From Nigrospora sphaerica (lineage: Eukaryota; Ascomycota; Sordariomycetes; Amphisphaeriales; Apiosporaceae), in NCBI GenBank assembly GCA_018287875.1, contig JAGVVL010000001.1, positions 1,550,001-1,614,000 on the forward strand: a stretch of 64,000 bases of DNA. The letters run 5' to 3'. The notes under the pieces were generated by a model, which searched no databases, was not told where the DNA came from, and saw only the letters and a program-made list of their open reading frames with translations. Positions 1 through 11,524 of this stretch are shown piece after piece (within the stretch, counting starts at the first letter, position 1; every line of letters starts with the position of its first letter). The translations under genes and the position numbers were made by a program.

Positions 1-1440
1 TCGATTGGCGTCTCCGCGACGCGGCGCTCGCGCTGCCCGACCTGTCGCCGGGGGATGAGAGGGCCGGCGAAATGGACCGTGGCGTGTCCGACCCCGAGCG
101 ACTGCGCGTACCCGCTTCCGTGCCCATGTAGGGCGATAGGCTGTTGGGGTTGTTCGGCCGCACAAAACCGGGCCCGCTGTTGTTGTAAGGATCCGTGACC
201 GCTCTTTGGCGCGCGCGAGCGCGACCTGCCACATTGTCAGTACTTTGGGGGCCCGCACATCGCCGTGTTGATCGTGCTTACCTCTCTCCGGTGGTGTCAA
301 CGACGTCTGATCCAGGGGTTGTTTCGACATGTCGCCGCCCAGTCGCGCATTCGGGGCGAAATCAATGTTAATGGAGGGGGGCGCCATCTGGTTGGTCATG
401 GCATTTTCCGCGGGAAGGGTAGGGAAGGCCTCCGAGTAGCTGATGGACGGCGTGGCGTTGTAGCCCTGCGTCGTTCCGCCGAGGACGAAACCGGGGCTGG
501 GGTGGCCCATGTCGCCCATCTGCGGCTGCGGCATGATGCGCGGCGACATGGCCGGGCTGTGTGACGGGCTGCGACCCGCGTGGTTCATGTGGGAGTCGGA
601 TATGCTGAAGCTGCCCAGGCCGGCGCTGACACCGTCGTAGAAGCCGTCTAGCGGGCGTTGCATGGGCGAGTGGCCGTGATCCGAGTGTGCGCCGTCAAAG
701 CTATCCTGAGCGATCAGGTTCGGCGAGTGCTGGGCCGAGGATATGTCCGAGTATTCGGACGGTGAGCGACGGTGTCCCTGGAACTGGGCCTGGCTCCAGT
801 CCACCTGGCCCCCGAGAAGTGCGGCCTCGGGGCCTAGCGAAGCGTGCCTCGAGTGCTGGCCCGGCGGCGGGCTAACGAACTGGTGCTGGTTGAAGGCAGG
901 CGACTGGTGGGCCGAGCCGGGATGGTGTGGTTCGGGCTTCAGCATATGGGGGGGCGTGGGCGAATGGTGAGACTGCGGTGAAGCCATACTGCCGAGGTCG
1001 GGCGTGCCAATGGCCGGGTTGTCGCCAAACAGGGGGCCGTTGTTGAATTGGTCTCCCTGGGAGGAGGAGAAGAGGGAGAAGTCGCCGCTGCCGTTGAACT
1101 CGGCAGCCAGCAGGTTCTGGGAAAAGCCGGGCGGCTGGCTGGTCGCGCCGTAAGCAGGGTCGTAGGCGGAGGCGTCGGGCAGGGCCTGGTTCGGACTGAG
1201 AAAGTGGCTAGTTCCGGGGGCGGCGTTGGCGAAGTTGGTATAGCCGGCCGGCGCGTTGTACTGCGGCACGCTGACGTTTGCGGGGGAGCTCTCGAGACCA
1301 AGACCGAGACCGATGTTAGGTTCGGGGGACGACGGGAAGGGATGGGGCGAAGGCGAGTGGCCGTTTCTTATATGAGGCTGCTGGTGGTGGCCGGCAGACG
1401 GGGAGCGGCCGCGAGCCGCGTGGGCGGCTTGTTGGTCCAT
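1..1440 (-). CDS. crz1: Crz1 calcineurin-responsive transcription factor (5' part, truncated by window edge)
   Basis: Exons on the minus strand are 282-1440 and 1-225 (continuing off the window). The intron 226-281 has GTAAGC...CTGACAATGTGGCAG signals and phase 1. The ATG at 1440 opens a 386-codon first exon rich in Ser, Pro, His and Gln, the usual low-complexity activation region of fungal Crz1. Residues 355-360 read PSINID, followed by FAP. This fits the PxIxIT calcineurin docking motif and sits where fungal Crz1 proteins carry it. The second exon reads RARQRAVTDPYNNSGPGF and then Ser/Arg-rich sequence. The C2H2 zinc fingers should lie beyond base 1 and are not visible. In the family, Ca2+ activates calcineurin, which dephosphorylates Crz1 so that it enters the nucleus and induces stress and cell-wall genes. 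Identity rests on the docking motif and overall composition. Confidence 0.85.
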   Translation of the reverse strand, partial: MDQQAAHAARGRSPSAGHHQQPHIRNGHSPSPHPFPSSPEPNIGLGLGLESSPANVSVPQYNAPAGYTNFANAAPGTSHFLSPNQALPDASAYDPAYGATSQPPGFSQNLLAAEFNGSGDFSLFSSSQGDQFNNGPLFGDNPAIGTPDLGSMASPQSHHSPTPPHMLKPEPHHPGSAHQSPAFNQHQFVSPPPGQHSRHASLGPEAALLGGQVDWSQAQFQGHRRSPSEYSDISSAQHSPNLIAQDSFDGAHSDHGHSPMQRPLDGFYDGVSAGLGSFSISDSHMNHAGRSPSHSPAMSPRIMPQPQMGDMGHPSPGFVLGGTTQGYNATPSISYSEAFPTLPAENAMTNQMAPPSINIDFAPNARLGGDMSKQPLDQTSLTPPERGKHDQHGDVRAPKVLTMWQVALARAKERSRILTTTAGPVLCGRTTPTAYRPTWARKRVRAVARGRTRHGPFRRPSHPPATGRAARAPRRGDANR

Positions 1441-4400
1441 GACGGCGCCGTGTTTCTAAAGACAGAACAGAAGCACCGCGGTCGTTGTCGTAGTGTTGGT
1501 CGCGGTCGCGAGGCAGAATGCCCAAGTCAGCCTTTCCGGCAGCCGGGCACCGTGGCGATGCAGCAGGCACAGCCCCCAACGGTGAGCAAGACGCCCACGT
1601 CAGACTCGAGGCGGGATTGGCCCGTGGGCGGAAGCGCTGGGGAGGGGGGAAACGCGTACTAGCGGTTGCGGACAATGTATGCGAGACGTTGCGCGTCTGT
1701 CGTTGAGCACTCTACGACCGGCCGGCGTCATGCGCTGAGGGGAGGGAAGGGTGCAATTGGGGACGAAAAGGAATTGTCTCGTCGAGGATGCGGGAGGTAA
1801 GAGAGAGGGAAACGGCCTGGATGATGGGGGCGGATGGGGTCAGCCCGGCCAACACAAATCCAATAACGAAGAGCTTAGTATGTACCTACCAGGTATGGAG
1901 GTAGTGCTTGGTCGCCAGAGCAAAAGACGTGGAGGATGATGGGTTGTACCCTGGGGCCCAAGTTGGGTCGGTCGACCCGGGGGGGGGAAGGTTGGAACGC
2001 TATTGGCTCTTCACTATCCAAGTCTTGGCTCTTGGCCCTTGGCTTCAATCTCGGCCTTAGTTGGGTACCTTGGGTATGGATGTACGACGTATGTCTGTCT
2101 AGTATTCCGAGGGGAGGGGCGTGTTCCGAGGGGAGGGGGGGGGGAGTGAGGTGAAGCGGATAGAGGATGGTGCGGGTAATGGTGGTGGTGGTACAGGGAG
2201 AGAGACTTCCAGGGAACAGGCCAAATCTGATTACGGTCCGTACGGACTGGATGGTATCGTAGGTGTATCAACTGGAATAGTCCTGCATGGGACGGCATCC
2301 CACGGAATGGCCATCATCCAGTCCATCCAGTACCCCATTCGTCCGTCCCACCGTAAAAGTGCGTAGTAAGCCAGCGAGCTTTGTTCGAGGGCGCCCTCCC
2401 GCCTCGTAAGTAGCGTGAGAGCGCGACAAACGTCCGCTGGGAGGCAGACAGACCCCTCATACTTGGAAAACGGGGCTACACCGAAGAAAGAGTGCTGGAT
2501 GCCACTTGGGCACGGGCACAGACGATGATGGATGGATGAGTGCCCACTGTGCCAGTCCCAAGTCCAGTCTCGGGTCCCCTCGTCTTCACCTTCCCCCTCT
2601 TTTCCTCTATCCCGCGGCCTCCAGGGTGCGACGACGACCCAAATTAGAAGGCTTGCTTCCATGCACCCTGGCACCCGGGGCCTTGGCGCGCGACCTCTGC
2701 AAGGCCCTGGGATGCGGAACAGGTCACAACAAGCGCGACTGGTTTGCGCCTGGGCTGGGGCCCGGCCTCACCCAGCGGAAAACCAATGGATATGGTGATG
2801 AATCAATCTCGGGGGTCGGTCCACTTGGGCACTTGCGCTCCCAGTCTGATTTGCGAATAGTGTGGGCGAGGGGAGCCGAGAACGGCTGGTCAGTGACGAT
2901 GCATGTTAATCCATCTCCCTTCCCTTCCTTTGTAACCTGCCTGATAATCCGGGCAGGATATATTCGACGATTTCATGACTAACTCGCCGGCGGGGACAGG
3001 TTCCTCTTTGTGGGTGTTCGTGTTCTTTCCGCTCGAACAGGTAAGTTTGGTAGTCGTAGTCGTTGTTGTAATAGCAGCAACAGCAGCAACAGCAGAAGCA
3101 GCGGGAGTGACCCGTGTAGCGATGACTAACTAAATGTCCGGTGGTGACAGCGGCAGTGCTCACTACGGAGTACCTAGCGACGTGTGTGTGTAGTGTGCCC
3201 GCCAATCTACAAAGCAACTGGCTCGTGTTGATTGTTCTGCTTTCAAATGGCAGCCGTGGTTTCCCATTGCTTCCGACTCTGGACGTGCATCCCCGTTTTG
3301 GTCGCCGCGGTGTGGGAGTCGTTGACGGGAAGAGAGGGGTGACTATTTCTGCACAGCCCCCCCTGCCAGCGAAGCACGACTTCATCGACGGCTGGTGATC
3401 ACCGGGATGTCGTTGATTGGCAGCAAAAGGCGGCCCAGGCAGCAACATTTCGGCCTCGAGCGCTTGCTTCTCCATTGCCCACCAAAGAGCGGCAATCCTG
3501 GTGGACGGGGATGCTACGATACCCACTATGAGCGACATGGAGACGTTCGGTTCGGCTGGAAAGCGCCCCTCGTTTCCCAAGGCGGTTTGGTCAGATGAGG
3601 GTCTCTGGTTGGGCCCTGATATCCATCGCCATGGGCTGGCATCGGGACGGGCCCGTCATCCGTATGGGCAGGCAAGTACATTACATACCTCCAGACGTCC
3701 CTGCCGGCCGAGCACTGCCAACCCCTCCTCCCCCATACGAGGGCCTACAGGGCTACTATTACCTACCCTTCATGCTCTGTCGCCGTACGACGATACCGGA
3801 TGGCATATCTGGGTGTTCCATCCAACAATCCATTTGCCGCACGCACTCAATGGTCTCGACCGCGACGTTTGTGTTTCAGCGACCCGCAGCCGCTCGAGTC
3901 GACCATTTTAAGTTGTCACTAAAACAGGCAGTCGTAACGTAGGACGTTGCCGCTTCCACTGGATGCCATGTATGGGTCCCGTCTCTTGACGTTCTGAATT
4001 AGAAATTGGGGCCCTGAAAAATCACAAGCCAGCCGCAACGAATGCAGTGCTCCGATTGCCCAATATCGCATCCTCCACACTAGGTGCCCTGTACACCTGC
4101 ACACTCATACACACGGTGTTTCACCGATTTCTAACACTCCTTCAAGGCAAAGAAAAGGATAATAAGAGCAGGTTGAGTGAGTATGTGCTAGTGCAGACCA
4201 TGCGATTTCATTGCGACGGCCGCTTTCGCCCTAGTCCCATTGGCAAAAAACGGTCCTGGTGCTCCGTACGAGGAGTAGCATCTCTCGCGCGACCATCCCG
4301 CTCCCCTAGACGACTAATGGGCAAGCGCAAGCAAGCAAGCCTCGGATTTGCTGGAGACGGCCGGGCCCGGTACGAGGAGCAGTGCGGACTACAGCCTATC

Positions 4401-5674
4401 ACACCCGCCGTGGCCGAGATCATCGTAAGACGAAAAACTGGGGACGGCGGATTCTGACTCACTTTGGCCCATCTCTTCTGCTTCTCGAATTGAGCATCTC
4501 CTTGCTCTCTCCCCGTCCTCCAGCAACCGGCAAGTTCCTGCGACTTGTCTGCGGAGTTGGGATGGGAATGGGACAGGCTGGACATGTATGGAGCATGGAT
4601 GCTAACAGGCGGCGAGGGCGCTTGGTGGGATCCTTGGCCCTCTGCCTTGTAAATTGTTCCTGTGGCTGCGAGGGCTGTTGGAACCGGCCATCTCTCGCCA
4701 GGGTCGTATTTCTCAACCGCGCTAAACCCTACGGCCAGAGTTAGGGCGGCACATGTTGGGCTGGGGCGACAACGGCCGTGGGAGGACGACGGAGAAGCGT
4801 TTAGACGCTCCGCATGATACGATACCTCTCTCTCCGTACCTCCGGTACCTCCCCCTGCCGGTCACAAGGCGGAAGCAAATCAGGGCTCGGGCGCATCTTC
4901 CCCAGCACGGCGGGGGGGGCTTCTCACGGCAAAAAGGCCGGGGCATCTGCTGACGGGCCTGTCTGGCTGAGAGGACGTCGTCCGGTTTCATGTACACCAG
5001 TTCCCTTCTCCCGCGGTGGGCTGGTGATGATTACTGCCTACTGTGTACACACCAGCGAGAGATGGACATGGCCTGGTAAACGGGTTCCGGCAAACAAAGC
5101 ATCGGCGCGGGAAAGGGCGGTCCGGACGTACGAGTCGATGGGATGACGACGGGACGGCTTGGTTTCCAGACTAGCCGGCCGACGGGAACGAGACGGCGTG
5201 CGCATGCATGCCATCCAAGCTTTTCGGCCGCGCACCAAAGGTTCAAGGACACGTCGCAGTACGACGGCGCTCGGGTCGCGCCAGCTCTGCTCTTGGTTCG
5301 TTGCAAATAGTCGGATCTGTCCGGCCGGGCTGGGTACGGCGTACCGGACAGGGCATGGCCGTTTACGATAGGACCGCGAACGGACGGAAAGGGAGAAAGC
5401 CCGCGGCCCAGCAGCAACAGGTGGGTGTCCCCGTTGGGTGCTGTGAGCGGCAGATCAACCAGGGGTGCCGAGCGTCCATGTATCAAGGCATGTGCAAAGC
5501 CTGGCCAGGCCCTTCGAGGCTCCTTCGATGCCCTGTGGCATTGCAACGATAACCGCCTTCTGCTATGGCGGGGGTGTGTGTCGACTACGTCCGCCTCGAA
5601 GCCCTTCCGAGCCCTTGAAACACCAAACCCCGGACCACGTCATTGGCCGCGAAAGGAGATTTGGAAGCATCTTC

Positions 5675-5745
5675 CTTCTCCCCCTCCCCCTTCTCCCCCT
5701 TCCCCTTCTCCCCTTCTGCCCCTTCCCCTCTTGCCCTTCTCGTCC
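5675..5745. repeat. C/T-rich low-complexity tract
   Basis: About 70 bases made almost only of CCCCTTCTCC-like units on the + strand (G/A-rich on the other strand), inside the crz1 upstream spacer. Pyrimidine tracts of this kind are common in fungal promoters and 5' leaders, but no gene start follows it closely here. Confidence 0.7.
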
Positions 5746-6953
5746 GACCCTACGGGCTCAGCAGTATAATTCGAGATGCTGCGGAAAGAATCGGTGCACG
5801 ACATCTTGGCGCGTGTGTCACCATGACGGCGGCCCCTCTTTGATTGCTTGCTGATTCGACGCGCGACTGTCCTGCGCCATCAGGATCGAGTACCCAAGTG
5901 CGCAAGATAGAGCGGGTATGCGTCGCGTCAGCTAAGGATTCATGCGCATCGCGGCGACATGGGATCTTGGTAACGGCCGTCGAGGCGCGGCCCCCCAGGG
6001 TACGGGAGCCTAATAACCTACAACACAGCCCCGTGCTGATCGGTGGCGGGCGCGTGTATTGTGGCTGGGGGCGGCAGACGCGAAAGCTTGATCGAGTTTC
6101 CAAATTTGGATACTTGGCCCACCTCGCGCTTTTACCACAAGCGCCATATCCAATAGATCCGATGAGAGCCCATCCGACTAGTTGGGCCCAGCCACGTGTA
6201 TACGTCGAATACTGACCACTACGGGCTGAACGGGTTGCCCGGCACCGTCATGAGATGCGACAGGTTCATCCCGACTCCCATCGCTCTCGCCCTGCGCCTT
6301 GGGTTCGTGCAATATCCGGGGCAGGGACCGAGCCTTTCTGCAGTCCGGCTTGCATTGCTGGCCGTGTCTCGCCGTCCCCTTCCTCCTCAAGACTCTTTGC
6401 TGGGCTGGCCTCCCATGGCCAAGTCGCCATGACCGCGCCGAAGAGGCCGCGTAGCTGTTGCAACAAACCTCGGTCCTCCAGCACGACTCGTGTCTGATGA
6501 TGATGATGGGTGGCGAAACACCCCTAGTTCCCCTTCTCCCCTATTCTCTCCAGCAAAGAGGCCCAAGCAATCATCTCGAGCATATCCCCGCGGGGGAGAC
6601 GACCTGCCATCCCAGGTTGGGAAACGTTTGGGCTCGAGTCAGTCCGCAGTCACCACTTATCCCGCTGCCTCCCGCCACAAAGAGGTCCCATAACGACGAG
6701 GCGATGGGAGACGCCTCGCCGGGCCTCTGTGAACGTCATCACCATCCCCGTGGGGCTGAAACCACTTGCTGAGAGGAACCGGCCGGCTTCCAACAGGTCC
6801 TGGGGAGTGTTGCGTCGCGACACACTTATGGCGACAGTCTCGCCCGACTGCCTCGATTTTAAGGATCGAAGCGGCCAACACGGCGTATTCTAGGGCATTC
6901 CGCTACGTGGCGGTTGATTAGCGTTCTTTTCATCGGTAAGGGGACGCTGCGAA

Positions 6954-7250
6954 TTAGCATCGGTGACTATTGAGCACGGCGCCTTCGGCCCGAGGCCGAG
7001 GTGAGGATGTTGCCCACTCTATGAATGGCCTCAAGAGCACCGCCGTCGAGCCCGTTACGAGGAATTTCGAATTCGGGACCGGCAAACTTTGTTGTATGAA
7101 GAGGACCACCACGTCTGAGTGCAATGGGTTGTAGTTAGTTGCGTAGTTATCGCTTTTCGCACTGGTACTGGGACACATGGGCGCACCCGCATCGTTTCCG
7201 TGAACCAGGAATATTACCGCCGTCGCCACCCCAAGCAGGGCCGGGGCCAT
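6954..7250 (-). CDS. doubtful 98-residue ORF with a signal-peptide-like N-terminus
   Basis: An ATG at 7250 opens 98 codons ending in TAA. Residues 1-17 (MAPALLGVATAVIFLVH) are hydrophobic and followed by NDAGAPM, which could be a signal peptide with a cleavage site after about residue 22. The rest has only two cysteines, no recognisable domain, and codon use without the strong C/G third-position bias of the confirmed genes. It stands alone in the spacer. It could be a small secreted protein or simply chance. I list it because it is the only frame here with a plausible topology. Confidence 0.15.
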   Translation of the reverse strand: MAPALLGVATAVIFLVHGNDAGAPMCPSTSAKSDNYATNYNPLHSDVVVLFIQQSLPVPNSKFLVTGSTAVLLRPFIEWATSSPRPRAEGAVLNSHRC

Positions 7251-7628
7251 GAATTGGGGCTGCCTCGTGGGCTGTAGAACAGGGGAGCGGATATGTTCAC
7301 GCTGGGCTCAAGTACATATCTTAGGTTTGTACTCTGTGTAGACGAAAAGACCAGAAGGTATATTGAAGGCGCGAGCCTGGCTGACTAACCGAACGGCTGT
7401 ATCTAAGGGATTAAAGAGAAGAGAGTACTATGGCCGCTGAAGACGAGGGTATCTTTTCCTGTGCCCCCCCTCGGGAATGCGAAATGCCAGCGACCCCACT
7501 AACGCCGTGCCATAGCAGAATTTTTTGCCCAATGTCAACCCGTTACGCCTGTTCTCCGCTACGACGCCGTCTCCTCCATGCCCGGAACGACGACGGGAAC
7601 CCGAGAGGTCGGGGACGGGAACCGGTCC

Positions 7629-8770
7629 CTAAATGACCTCGGCGCGCTCGTACCCCTCGGGACGCAAGGCGGCGCGGGGCGGCGCGCGGCCCGACTTGTA
7701 CTCGCTCACAAAGGGGTTGGGGTCCTCGGTCTGGTTGAGGTTGCTGAGGGTGTGGTTGACGCCGCGGTGGACGGCCTCGTCGGCGCGGATGTAGAGGAGC
7801 AGGTCGCGCATGGTGCGCTTGCCCTCGGGGATCTGCCAGTAGCGGACGGCGAGCTCGGGGATGACAAAGTTGGGGTCCGACCACTTGGGCAGGTGGCCCT
7901 CGTCGATCTGCTTGAGGCACATGGTGTAGGTGTGAACGGCCTCCTCCTCAAGGTAGCCGACGAAGCGATGCGTGATCTTGGGGGAGACCAGGTACGAGAA
8001 GAACATGGAGTTGAAGTAGACGCCCTGGGCGCCGAGGATCATCAGCTTCATGAACCACCTAGCGAACGACCTTTCGTTAGTGCTCTGCCGCGACCCGCGC
8101 CCCGCGCCGGATATGAAGGGGGGACTCACCCTGGCTCGCACATCTTCATGAAGGTGAGCAGATGCATGCGCTCGTTGTAGCTTTCTTCCAGGAGCGTCTC
8201 GATCCAGCCGTTATCGCGCTTGAGCCGGCGGATGCTGTGGAGGTGCCGTAACATGCCGGCCACCATGCCGGGGACGCCAGCGATGGATTCAAGAAAGATG
8301 AAGCGGATCATCCACTGGGCCTCGGTCAGGGGCTTGATGGCCGTTACGGCCGTGGTGGGGTTGGTCTTGTCGACCTTGTGCTCGCCCTTCATGCCCGTGG
8401 CGAAGTCCATGCCCCATCGGCAGAAGCGCATGAACTTCCAGGCCGCCCACTCGCCCACCGTCTCCGGCTTCCGATGGGCCGGGACAACCTCGAGCATTTC
8501 CTGCTCGGTATAGCCATGGTGAGGCCAGGCCGGTGGCGTCACACGGATGTGCTCCGTCTCCTTGGCGGGGAAGAACTCCCGAAGTTTTCGTTCGGGGGTG
8601 GTTGAGAAGTGTCTCGAGCTGCCATGCTGCTGGATGGCAACCACGGAGATTCTTACGCCAGCTTGCTGACCCAGAAGGGAGGAGGGGTGCAGCAGCGGCG
8701 CCGCCGTCTTGGACAGCTGGCTGGCATACTTTGGCGAGCAAAGTCGAGGATGGATCCTGGTGGACAGCAT
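7629..8770 (-). CDS. aod-1: Mitochondrial alternative oxidase
   Basis: Exons 8130-8770 and 7629-8058, with intron 8059-8129 (GTGAGT...CGCTAG, phase 2), give 356 residues. The enzyme oxidises ubiquinol and reduces O2 to water on the matrix side of the inner mitochondrial membrane, bypassing complexes III and IV. The N-terminus is Arg/Ser/His-rich without acidic residues, as in a mitochondrial targeting peptide. The di-iron ligand motifs are all present: FLES (Glu161), NERMH (Glu200, His203), LEEEA (250-254) and RADEAVH (Glu308, His311). The C-terminus ERAEVI matches the Neurospora enzyme. An in-frame ATG at 8944 would add 58 residues, but it overlaps a TATA-like element and the extension is Thr/Ser/Pro-rich, so the ATG at 8770 is chosen. 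The gene is divergent from hcr1, 1.7 kb away. Orthologues are induced when the cytochrome chain is blocked; I could not identify the known upstream-activator motif here. Confidence 0.97.
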
Positions 8771-10454
8771 AAGGTAGGTATACGTGACTTTGGTGGTGTT
8801 GAGGAGTGAAGATGAGGCAGTCGGCGGCAAGGGGAAAAGGCCAGACGATGTTGTCGTGTTGGTGGTACTTAATCCAGGGGAAGAGATATTTGGTGGTGGA
8901 CAAACGGGATGGGCTCCTGGTATCAGCCTCAGGCAGGCCGCCATTTATATCCCATCGCTACGTATGTACATATTCAGCTGGATACCTACTTGGGGATTCG
9001 GGAACTCAACTTGGTGCACGGGCACTAGTCATTTGTTGTCTTGCACCTAGTGTCGGAAAACACGAAGGGGACGAAGACCAACCGGCACGAGCAATCAGCG
9101 AAGCCACGATCAAAGACCGATCCGGTGACGCAGAAATGCATTCTCGCCGAGGCGAAGCCTGCTGACTGCAGTCAATCCGCCCTTGGCGCAAGCTGAGGAT
9201 GCTGATAGGAGTTGCGTTTACCAATTTATTCGCTTCCCGAAAGGGCGTATGGCACTGGCCTTCGCATTCCGTCTTTCCTCCCGCCCACCTCCCGTTGGGC
9301 CGTTCCTGGTGGCCTTTTTTGCACCAAGGGGGGCGGAAAGGGGGAGTCGTGGCGGCAACGGGATTTGGATACGGAGGCCAAAGGTTGTAAGCGTCGTGCT
9401 CCGCCGTCAGCTGGAGCTTTGAGGCGAGAAAGAACCGGGTAGGAACAGCGCTTCCCCCCGGTTAATCCCGTCGGCGTAAGAAACAAGCGCGGACGGGTTC
9501 TACCAAGCAGGAAATTACTAAGGCATGATCATATACTACTCGTAGTTGGGCCTAAATAACACTCCAGACAGCCGGGTTTCGCTTCCACCAGGGTACCCTG
9601 CCACCATCCATACACCGGCGACGCTGTTCCGCCCATTCGGCGTTTTCTCGCAGAGACGCGCAACCCGCCTGGGCATGGCTGTCTACTGAAAGTTGCAGAG
9701 CACGAGACATGGCACAGCTTGGCCAGGTTGGATTGCACGAGATATCGCACAGCTTGGGCGTACGGGAGGAGAGCACGGAACCGATTCCAACAGCTGCGAC
9801 GTCATGGATGCATCCCTCCATCAATCCATCCCACTTTGGCCCAAAGGGGAGAGACAGGGGGAAGCGTTTTCGTGACCCCTCCTTCACCGTTGCGCCTGTG
9901 TGCTAGCTAACCCAGTGGTCGTCGCAGTGGAAAATGAGAACCCCTCAGCCGCCAAATGGCACACACATTTTTCCACACCACATTCCCACTACAACCACTT
10001 ACCTAAGTGACTACCTACGTCAAACGGACATGATGCACACTTGAGCGGAATTCCGTATCAGTAATAACGTGGCCGGTGCCAGTACGTGTAAAAGCCGGTT
10101 CAGATCAAGAGAGGGACAGGCTGCACAGAGGAACATAATGAGAGTGAGGAACTGAGAGTCACGGGCGTGGAATACAGGGGAATCCGTTAGCCTAAAAAAT
10201 AAAAAATAAAAACCGCCTAACGTGGGCGCACTCGCTCGTCCCCCGACCCTACCAACCAGCCAAGGAAGGTACTTCACTCAGTACTGACCTGCCCGACTTT
10301 TCTAGGTACCCCCGTGGCCAAAAAACCTCACATCCACCTCCCCGTCGTCAGCCGTTTGCTTTGCTTCACTACTTCCTACTCCCTCCTCCCACGCTGCAAA
10401 CCGCAAACCAGAGCATCAACCACCCTTTCATCGTCGCTGAGAAGCCTTCACCAT
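8771..10454. other. Divergent promoter region between aod-1 and hcr1
   Basis: These 1.7 kb contain no convincing coding frame. The hcr1-proximal 150 bases are C/T-rich and C/A-rich, typical of a housekeeping-gene leader. Short runs such as AAAAAATAAAAAATAAAAA at about 10194-10212 are the only conspicuous sequence. Confidence 0.6.
8944..8949 (-). promoter_or_regulatory. TATA-box-like element upstream of the alternative oxidase gene
   Basis: On the minus strand the sequence reads GGGATATAAATGG, with TATAAA at 8944-8949, 174 bp upstream of the chosen ATG (8770). Transcription starting about 30 bp downstream would exclude the ATG at 8944, which overlaps the element. Inducible fungal genes often have such a TATA box. 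There is no direct evidence of use. Confidence 0.4.
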
Positions 10455-11524
10455 GCCTCCCAAAAAACAGTGGGGTAAGGATTATCCCCATCCCGTCAGT
10501 CGACTTATTGTCGGATGGCCCCGTTACCGGCCATGACGGCCCAGACGCCCAACCCCCCCTCGGGCCGACGAACTACAGATTTTCGCTGACTGCTTCATAG
10601 ACGAGGAGGAGTCTGACTCCAGCAGCGGTTCCGGGCCCAATGCTGCCGCCGCCGCCGGGCGCCGCAAGTTCGAAGACGAGGAGGAGAGTGATGTGCGTTT
10701 TTCTCCCTCACCTCTCCCCGCTCCGCCCTAGGCATACATACATGCCCTTTACCACCCGCCCGCCTCGAGCCGGCCGGAGCCCGACGATGACGACAACGGC
10801 GATGTGCTGACCCCCAACACAGGTCGTAGACGACTGGGACGCGGCCGAGGACTCCGAGGTGGAGCGCGAAAAGGCCAAGAAGGCGGCCGCGGCCAAGGCG
10901 GCGGCCGAGGCCGAGGCGGCGGCCAACAAGAAGTCCAAGAAGGAGCGCATCGAGGAGCGCCGGGCCGAGCGCGCCCGCCAGCTGGCCTCGGACGACGAGA
11001 GCGACGACGAGAGCGAGGCGGCCCGCCGCGAGCGCCTCAAGCGCACCGAGATCGAGTCGGACCTCAACCACGCCGCCGACCTCTTTGGCGACATCGGCAT
11101 CAGCAAGAGCCGCAAGGGCAACACGGTCGGCTCCGCCATTCCCATCGACCCCAAGGACCCCTCCAAGACGGTCGACCTGGCCTCGTTGCCCCTGCTCAAC
11201 CCCCAGACCAAGCTGCAGTTCGAGAACATGCGCAACGTGCTCGTCCCCATCATCGCCGCCAACGGCAAGAAGGCCCACTACGGCCTCTTCCTCCAGGAGT
11301 TCTGCAAGCAGCTGGCCAAGGACCAGCCTAGCGACCAGATCAAGAAGATCGCGAGCACCTTGACGGCCCTGAGCAACGAGCGCCTCAAGGAGGAGAAGGC
11401 CCAGGACAAGAGCGGCAAGAAGAGCAAGGCCCAGAAGACCAAGACCAGCCTCGTCGCCAGCCGCCCCAACACCACCGACACGGCGACCTACGACGAAGAC
11501 TTCGGCGACGACGACTTCATGTGA
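10455..11524 (+). CDS. hcr1: Translation initiation factor eIF3 subunit J (HCR1)
   Basis: Exons are 10455-10476, 10601-10692 and 10823-11524 (271 residues). The introns are GTAAGG...TTCATAG and GTGCGT...AACACAG, the second with a CTGAC branch site. The N-terminus MPPKKQWDDEEE followed by SDSSSG, the acidic block EDEEESDVVDDWD, the Lys/Ala/Glu-rich helical segment (about 50-115) and the C-terminal DEDFGDDDFM are hallmarks of eIF3j. The protein is a loosely attached eIF3 subunit near the 40S decoding centre that aids mRNA recruitment, AUG selection and, in yeast, termination and recycling. The first exon of only 22 bp was placed from its ATG and phase-1 donor. The gene converges with the adenylate cyclase gene. 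Length and order agree with the family. Confidence 0.95.

Larger units (their letters stand above)
1441..7628. other. 6.2 kb spacer upstream of crz1, no convincing gene
   Basis: This stretch lies between the crz1 start and the 3' end of the alternative oxidase gene, both on the minus strand. All open frames are short, lack fungal third-position GC bias or splice partners, and resemble no family I know. It contains a C/T-rich tract (about 5675-5745, CCCCTTCTCC-like units) and several short homopolymer runs. It probably holds the long crz1 promoter and 5' leader and possibly non-coding transcripts. I see no tRNA or 5S gene. The one frame worth noting is listed separately (6954-7250). Confidence 0.6.

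Noticed and set aside
2906..3580. 224-codon minus-strand frame in the crz1 upstream spacer
   Set aside because: It includes a poly-Cys run from a CAG-type microsatellite (about 3070-3095), has no codon bias and no family resemblance.
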